DNA of 9,085 bases from an uncultured Flavobacterium sp. GTDB lineage: Bacteria; Bacteroidota; Bacteroidia; Flavobacteriales; Flavobacteriaceae. The position numbers and the translations under genes are program-made. Location: assembly GCA_946480635.1 (NCBI GenBank), contig CAMLKV010000071.1, forward strand, positions 1 to 9,085, given 5' to 3'. Shown piece after piece: positions 6,387 through 9,085 of this stretch (position 1 is the first letter of the stretch; each line of letters opens with the position of its first letter). Under the pieces are notes generated by a model. That model saw only the letters and a list, made by a program, of their open reading frames with translations. It had not been told where the DNA came from and did not search any database.

Positions 6387-6548
6387 TTACATATACTGTA
6401 AAACTTCAGCTTTTAAACGGTCATATTCTCCCTGAAGAATTAATCCGTTATCTAATAATTTTTTATAATTCTGAAGTTTAGCAAATAGTTCTTCACTACT
6501 CATTTCACTTAATTTTCTTTCACCAGAATTAGTTGCTGTATTTTCTAT
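6387..6548 (-). pseudogene. SHOCT domain, out-of-frame C-terminal part of the PH-domain gene
   Basis: Directly after the PH-domain reading frame ends, the -1 frame on the same strand encodes 53 residues ending at a TAA (6387-6389). They include KLSEMSSEELFAKLQNYKKL followed by LDNGLILQGEYDRLKAEVL, a textbook SHOCT (short C-terminal) domain: a helix, the LLDNGLI turn with a conserved G, then a second helix. SHOCT domains usually sit at the C-terminus of longer proteins, and YokE-like PH domains are frequent partners. The frame has no start codon of its own except an internal ATG (M16), which would give only 38 residues with no leader signal. The most economical reading is one 240-aa PH-linker-SHOCT protein split by loss of a single A at GAAATA to GAATA near 6546-6550. 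Whether this is a real mutation, a sequencing error or recoding cannot be told here. Confidence 0.8.
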
Positions 6549-7108
6549 TCAATAATTGGTTCGTTAATTACTGGAACTGAAGGCATGATTTCAGCAAATG
6601 AAGTTACTTCTTCAACTTCAACCTCTTCCACAATTTCTGCAGGATATTCTTCTTCAACGGCTGATGGAGTTTCTATAACAGGAGCTGTTTCAATAGTAGT
6701 TGTTGCTTGCGGATTTTTCAATAAATCCATTTGCTCTTTAGCAAAAGTATATAGCTTTCTAGCTTGATTTTTAGGCAAATAATCTACTGTATGAGTTAAT
6801 TCAGTTTTTGTTGAAAAAGTAAAATCAGAACCTAAAATTCCTTCTTTTACAAACGTTCCTCCTATTTCATCCCAGTTGAAATCTACAAACTCCATAGATA
6901 AACCTAAATTTTTAGGTTTACATAAGATGATGCGTTTATTAGTAACTACTATACTATCAGGAAAAACTGTAATCGCTGGTTTTTTTTGTACAGCGATATA
7001 ACCTACTTCTTCGTTAGTCATTAATAAATTCTCAAGCTTAGCCGTAATTTTCTCAATCGCTTTTGGGTCTTGGTCTTCGTTTAATATTTTCTTTAAATTA
7101 TCAATCAT
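6545..7108 (-). CDS. PH-domain (YokE-like) protein, C-terminally truncated by frameshift
   Basis: A 187-aa soluble protein as read. Residues about 1-30 form a helical lead-in, and about 31-130 form a bacterial PH-like domain of the YokE/bPH_3 type. Recognisable parts are the strand series with TVFPDSIVVTNKRIILCKP (47-65), the NWDEI motif (78-82) and a closing helix KNQARKLYTFAKEQMDLL (113-130). A Pro/Thr/Glu-rich, strongly acidic linker follows (about 131-187), ending in PIIE and a TAG. Such linkers normally lead to another domain, and the SHOCT domain is found immediately downstream in the -1 frame. No signal peptide or membrane helix is seen, so it is cytoplasmic. PH/SHOCT proteins are poorly understood; binding of membranes or protein partners is possible. 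A promoter-like box lies 38 nt upstream, in the gap after the MmcQ gene. Confidence 0.82.
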   Translation of the reverse strand: MIDNLKKILNEDQDPKAIEKITAKLENLLMTNEEVGYIAVQKKPAITVFPDSIVVTNKRIILCKPKNLGLSMEFVDFNWDEIGGTFVKEGILGSDFTFSTKTELTHTVDYLPKNQARKLYTFAKEQMDLLKNPQATTTIETAPVIETPSAVEEEYPAEIVEEVEVEEVTSFAEIMPSVPVINEPIIE

Positions 7109-7145
7109 AATTATTGTTTATTATTTTTTGCGCTTACAATAGCAT

Positions 7146-7153
7146 CAAAAGTA
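7146..7153 (-). promoter_or_regulatory. candidate -7 promoter box for the PH-domain gene
   Basis: On the - strand this reads TACTTTTG, matching TAnnTTTG, 37 nt before the ATG at 7108 and just after the MmcQ stop at 7163. No -33 element is clear. It suggests separate transcription of the PH-domain gene, although read-through from the upstream operon is possible because no hairpin separates them. Confidence 0.35.
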
Positions 7154-7162
7154 ATGCCTAAA

Positions 7163-7528
7163 TTAAGAATTTATTACTTCAGCTTGTAATTTCTTTGTTA
7201 AACTTTTAAACACTAAATCGTATGAATCGTTAATCAATTCCAGCATCATTTTATCAGAAACGTCTTTATGAAAATCGACAGTATTCCAATGTACTTTACT
7301 CATGTGATAACCTGGTCTTATTCCATCATATTCAGCGCGAAGTTCTTCCGCTTTTTCTGGATCGCATTTTAAATTTAAAGAAGGATTTCCTTTTTCCCAC
7401 TCCTGCAAAGATGTTAAGCAAAACATTTTCCCTCCCACTTTAAAAACCAAAGTATCTTCATCAAAAGGGAAATGCTCTGTAACTCCTTTTTTTGACAAAC
7501 AAAACTCATAAAGTTGCTGTATATCCAT
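7163..7528 (-). CDS. MmcQ/YjbR family protein
   Basis: A 121-aa small cytoplasmic protein of the MmcQ/YjbR family, whose fold resembles frataxin CyaY and is often labelled DNA-binding. Family signatures are visible in order: the N-terminal helix with LYEFCLSKKGVTEHFPF (6-22), the strand pair TLVFKVGGKMFCLTS (26-40), LNLKCDPEKAEELR (51-64), and the diagnostic PGYHMSKVHWNTV (72-84), then the DLVFKSLTKKL helix (104-114). The protein is full length for the family. Its ATG lies only 6 nt after the stop of the VOC gene, so the two are almost certainly cotranscribed. The family's biological role is unsettled; no partner gene here clarifies it. Confidence 0.88.
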   Translation of the reverse strand: MDIQQLYEFCLSKKGVTEHFPFDEDTLVFKVGGKMFCLTSLQEWEKGNPSLNLKCDPEKAEELRAEYDGIRPGYHMSKVHWNTVDFHKDVSDKMMLELINDSYDLVFKSLTKKLQAEVINS

Positions 7529-7534
7529 CTTATT

Positions 7535-7885
7535 TTATATTGATTGCCCAAAAGTTAGTAAAGTTCCATTAGGATCAATTATCGAAAATTCTATTTGGTT
7601 CCATGGTTTCACTTCAAGTTTTCCATTGGGATGAATTTCAATATTTTTCTCTTCCAATTTTTTATAAAATTCATCAATTTTATCTTCTAACCGAATATAA
7701 ATCATAAAATCTGATTTCATTGGATTCAAATTTTGATAGGCAAATAAATGAATTTCCAAGTCATCCTTTGAAATAATACAATAATCATCATAATCTGAAT
7801 TCAAAACAAAACCTAATTTTTCATAAAACTCAATTGTTTTGCTTTTATGAATAAAAGGCAGCTTAGGAATAATTGCTGTTATCAT
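7535..7885 (-). CDS. VOC superfamily protein, bleomycin-resistance/glyoxalase-like
   Basis: A 116-aa single-chain VOC protein with two beta-alpha-beta-beta-beta modules: module one is about 1-52 (IPKLPFIHKSKTIEFYEKLG, then CIISKDDLEIHLFAY) and module two about 58-115 (FMIYIRLEDKIDEFYKKL, then KPWNQIEFSIIDPNGTLLTF). The late PWNQIEF...DPNGTLLTFGQ and the DLEIHLF strand resemble Ble-type bleomycin-binding proteins, which sequester the drug and need no metal. The histidine/glutamate metal ligands of glyoxalase I are not all present: H46 is there, but the E-before-C-terminus ligand position reads as T or F. A resistance role is therefore possible but not shown, since many VOC proteins in this lineage carry the name only. 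The ATG overlaps the cyclase stop by 4 nt (ATGA), indicating translational coupling. Confidence 0.82.
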   Translation of the reverse strand: MITAIIPKLPFIHKSKTIEFYEKLGFVLNSDYDDYCIISKDDLEIHLFAYQNLNPMKSDFMIYIRLEDKIDEFYKKLEEKNIEIHPNGKLEVKPWNQIEFSIIDPNGTLLTFGQSI

Positions 7886-8646
7886 ATTTTATATAAAATT
7901 GGCTTACTAGGGCTTGCATCATTTTCAAACGAAGCAATTTGAAGATTTAGTATATAAAATCCATCTTCAATTGCATCATTCACATAAACTAACTCTGTAA
8001 TAGTACAATCGATTCTGGCGTCTTCATTAAGATGATTCACATCTTTTACATTCCAAAATGCTTTATGTGCTAATAACCTACCTTCATCATGCTCTCTATC
8101 CACACTTGGCAAATCTATCAATAAATGTTGAATACCTTTTTCACGGATAAATATTGCCGTTTCTTCCAATAGATAAGGCCAGTTTGTATTTGAATATTTC
8201 TTTGAAGTTTTTTCCGATGAATTCGGTAATGTTCTAATTATAATTGCTTCTGGCGATTTATCTTTTGAAGCATCAACAATTTGCGCTTTAGTGATTACAA
8301 AATCTTCTCCTTGAGCTTCTGGCTGAACCGAAATCACTTCTGCGGTAAAAAAGAATTGCTTTAAACATTGATTGATACTATAGAAGTCTCTTGTGATATG
8401 CCCCAGACATTCGGTATGCGTACCATGTCCGTGTGGGTTAAAAAAAATATTATTAAAATTTGTTGAAGAACTTCCTTCGGAAACCTTTCCGATCCAGTCA
8501 CCAAATCGAACAGGTTCTATTTCTGGTTTTTCGATATACCAAGCAATTGGATTTAGTTCAGTATTAGAAATTGGCAGTGAAATATCTAATGGTTTTGATA
8601 AATCTATTTTAAAAATCTGATTTTGGTGTTGAATTTCTGCAATCAC
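7882..8646 (-). CDS. cyclase family / kynurenine-formamidase-like metal-dependent hydrolase
   Basis: A 254-aa cytosolic enzyme of the putative cyclase family, which includes kynurenine formamidase KynB and related metal-dependent amide or lactone hydrolases. It begins with the family strand IDLSKPLDISLPI (14-26, new numbering), and the metal site is NPHGHGTHTECLGH (70-83): H72, H77, E79 and H83 correspond to the HxGTHxDxPxH ligands, with Glu for Asp and one extra residue before GTH. LLIDLPSVDREHDEGRLLAH (175-194) is the usual second half of the active site. The start is put at GTG 8646: a longer frame can begin at TTG 8676, but that would overlap hemW by 19 nt and add ten residues before the family's usual beginning. 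It follows hemW by 11 nt and overlaps the VOC gene by 4 nt. No kynurenine-pathway gene is nearby, so the substrate is open. Confidence 0.82.
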   Translation of the reverse strand: MIAEIQHQNQIFKIDLSKPLDISLPISNTELNPIAWYIEKPEIEPVRFGDWIGKVSEGSSSTNFNNIFFNPHGHGTHTECLGHITRDFYSINQCLKQFFFTAEVISVQPEAQGEDFVITKAQIVDASKDKSPEAIIIRTLPNSSEKTSKKYSNTNWPYLLEETAIFIREKGIQHLLIDLPSVDREHDEGRLLAHKAFWNVKDVNHLNEDARIDCTITELVYVNDAIEDGFYILNLQIASFENDASPSKPILYKI

Positions 8647-8657
8647 TTTGAAATTAT

Positions 8658-9085
8658 TTATTCCAAATTTAACCAAAAAAGATCTGATGCAATTCCGTCA
8701 CAAAAGAATTTTCCTTTTTTTGTAGTTTTTAGAATATTACTTTCAATAATCAGCTTTTCATCATCCAAAAATCGTTGCGCATTTTGAAGTAAATATCCAA
8801 GATAATCTTTACCAAATTCCTTTTCTATTCTTTCTAAAGAAACACCCCAAACAGTTCGTAAACCTGTCATCACATATTCGTTATATCTGTCAGTAATAGA
8901 TAATGTTTCGACTTCATTTGGCAATTTAGATTCTTGCATCGATTTGATGTACAAGGAATTATTAGAAACATTCCAACTACGATTTACTCCATCATAACTG
9001 TGTGCCGAAGGACCAATTCCGATGTATTTTTTACCCAACCAATAAGCAGAATTGTTTCGAGAAAAATAATTTGGTTTACCAAAAT
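8658..9085 (-). CDS. hemW: HemW-like radical SAM protein, C-terminal part (runs off the window)
   Basis: The last 141 residues of a HemW/coproporphyrinogen-III-oxidase-like radical SAM protein; the gene starts beyond the right edge. The HemW core signature is clear: FGKPNYFSRNNSAYW then LGKKYIGIGPSAHSYDG, the region linking the radical SAM barrel to the C-terminal HemN domain. NEYVMTGLRTVWGVSLERIE, then a winged-helix-like end with LLQNAQRFLDDEKL, follow. The first residues visible are in frame through the edge, so the TTG at 9038 is internal and not a start. The CX3CX2C iron-sulfur motif is upstream and not visible. HemW proteins are thought to act as heme chaperones and lack the activity of HemN. 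It is the first visible gene of a probable operon with the cyclase, VOC and MmcQ genes. Confidence 0.92.
   Translation of the reverse strand, partial: FGKPNYFSRNNSAYWLGKKYIGIGPSAHSYDGVNRSWNVSNNSLYIKSMQESKLPNEVETLSITDRYNEYVMTGLRTVWGVSLERIEKEFGKDYLGYLLQNAQRFLDDEKLIIESNILKTTKKGKFFCDGIASDLFWLNLE

Noticed and set aside
6585..6767. 60-aa Ser/Thr-rich open frame on the + strand opposite the PH-domain linker
   Set aside because: Its composition is explained by being antisense to the Glu/Val-rich acidic linker of the real gene.
8647..8676. TTG start of the cyclase frame at 8676
   Set aside because: It would overlap hemW by 19 nt and add ten residues outside the family pattern; GTG at 8646 fits better, though this is not certain.
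8658..9038. hemW-like frame read as a complete 126-aa gene starting at TTG 9038
   Set aside because: The frame continues to the window edge with more HemW signature (FGKPNYFSRNNSAYW), so this is an internal codon of a partial gene.

Overview
The window is low-GC chromosomal DNA of a Bacteroidota member, most likely Flavobacterium or a close relative. This rests on the AT-rich composition, the protein types (DUF4407 membrane protein, PH/SHOCT protein, Flavobacteriia-style cyclase), short AT-rich leaders without strong Shine-Dalgarno sequences, and several TAnnTTTG boxes (the Bacteroidota -7 promoter element) ahead of gene starts. Gene density is high. I see no rRNA, tRNA, CRISPR array, transposase, integrase or phage gene.

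Left block, + strand (1-4106). A short leader holds a 7-bp repeat tract and a promoter box. It precedes an M20 metallopeptidase (133-1521), a PmtA-like SAM methyltransferase starting 5 nt later at a GTG (1527-2078), and a small MORN/YwqK-like lipoprotein overlapping it by 17 nt (2062-2484). A separate promoter box precedes an L-amino-acid-oxidase-like flavoenzyme (2538-4106). A bidirectional hairpin terminator (4114-4143) separates it from the convergent next gene.

Middle block (4148-6366). A secreted protein built from two copies of one domain (4148-4966, - strand) is divergent from a four-helix membrane protein of the DUF4407 family (5227-6327, + strand). They share a 260-bp intergenic region with promoter-like boxes in both directions. 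A second strong bidirectional terminator (6336-6366) closes the DUF4407 gene.

Right block, - strand (6387-9085), read from right to left. It holds the 3' part of hemW (runs off the window), a metal-dependent cyclase/kynurenine-formamidase-like hydrolase, a VOC/bleomycin-resistance-like protein and an MmcQ/YjbR protein. These four are tightly packed and probably form one operon. Then comes a PH-domain protein whose C-terminal SHOCT domain is cut off by an apparent one-base frameshift.

Most of this is ordinary housekeeping and accessory metabolism; I do not see an undescribed defence or mobile system. The points most worth checking are the PH/SHOCT frameshift at about 6546, a terminator-like hairpin with a T-run inside the first codons of the methyltransferase gene (1568-1606), a phospholipid-N-methyltransferase-like enzyme in this lineage, and the internally duplicated exported protein.
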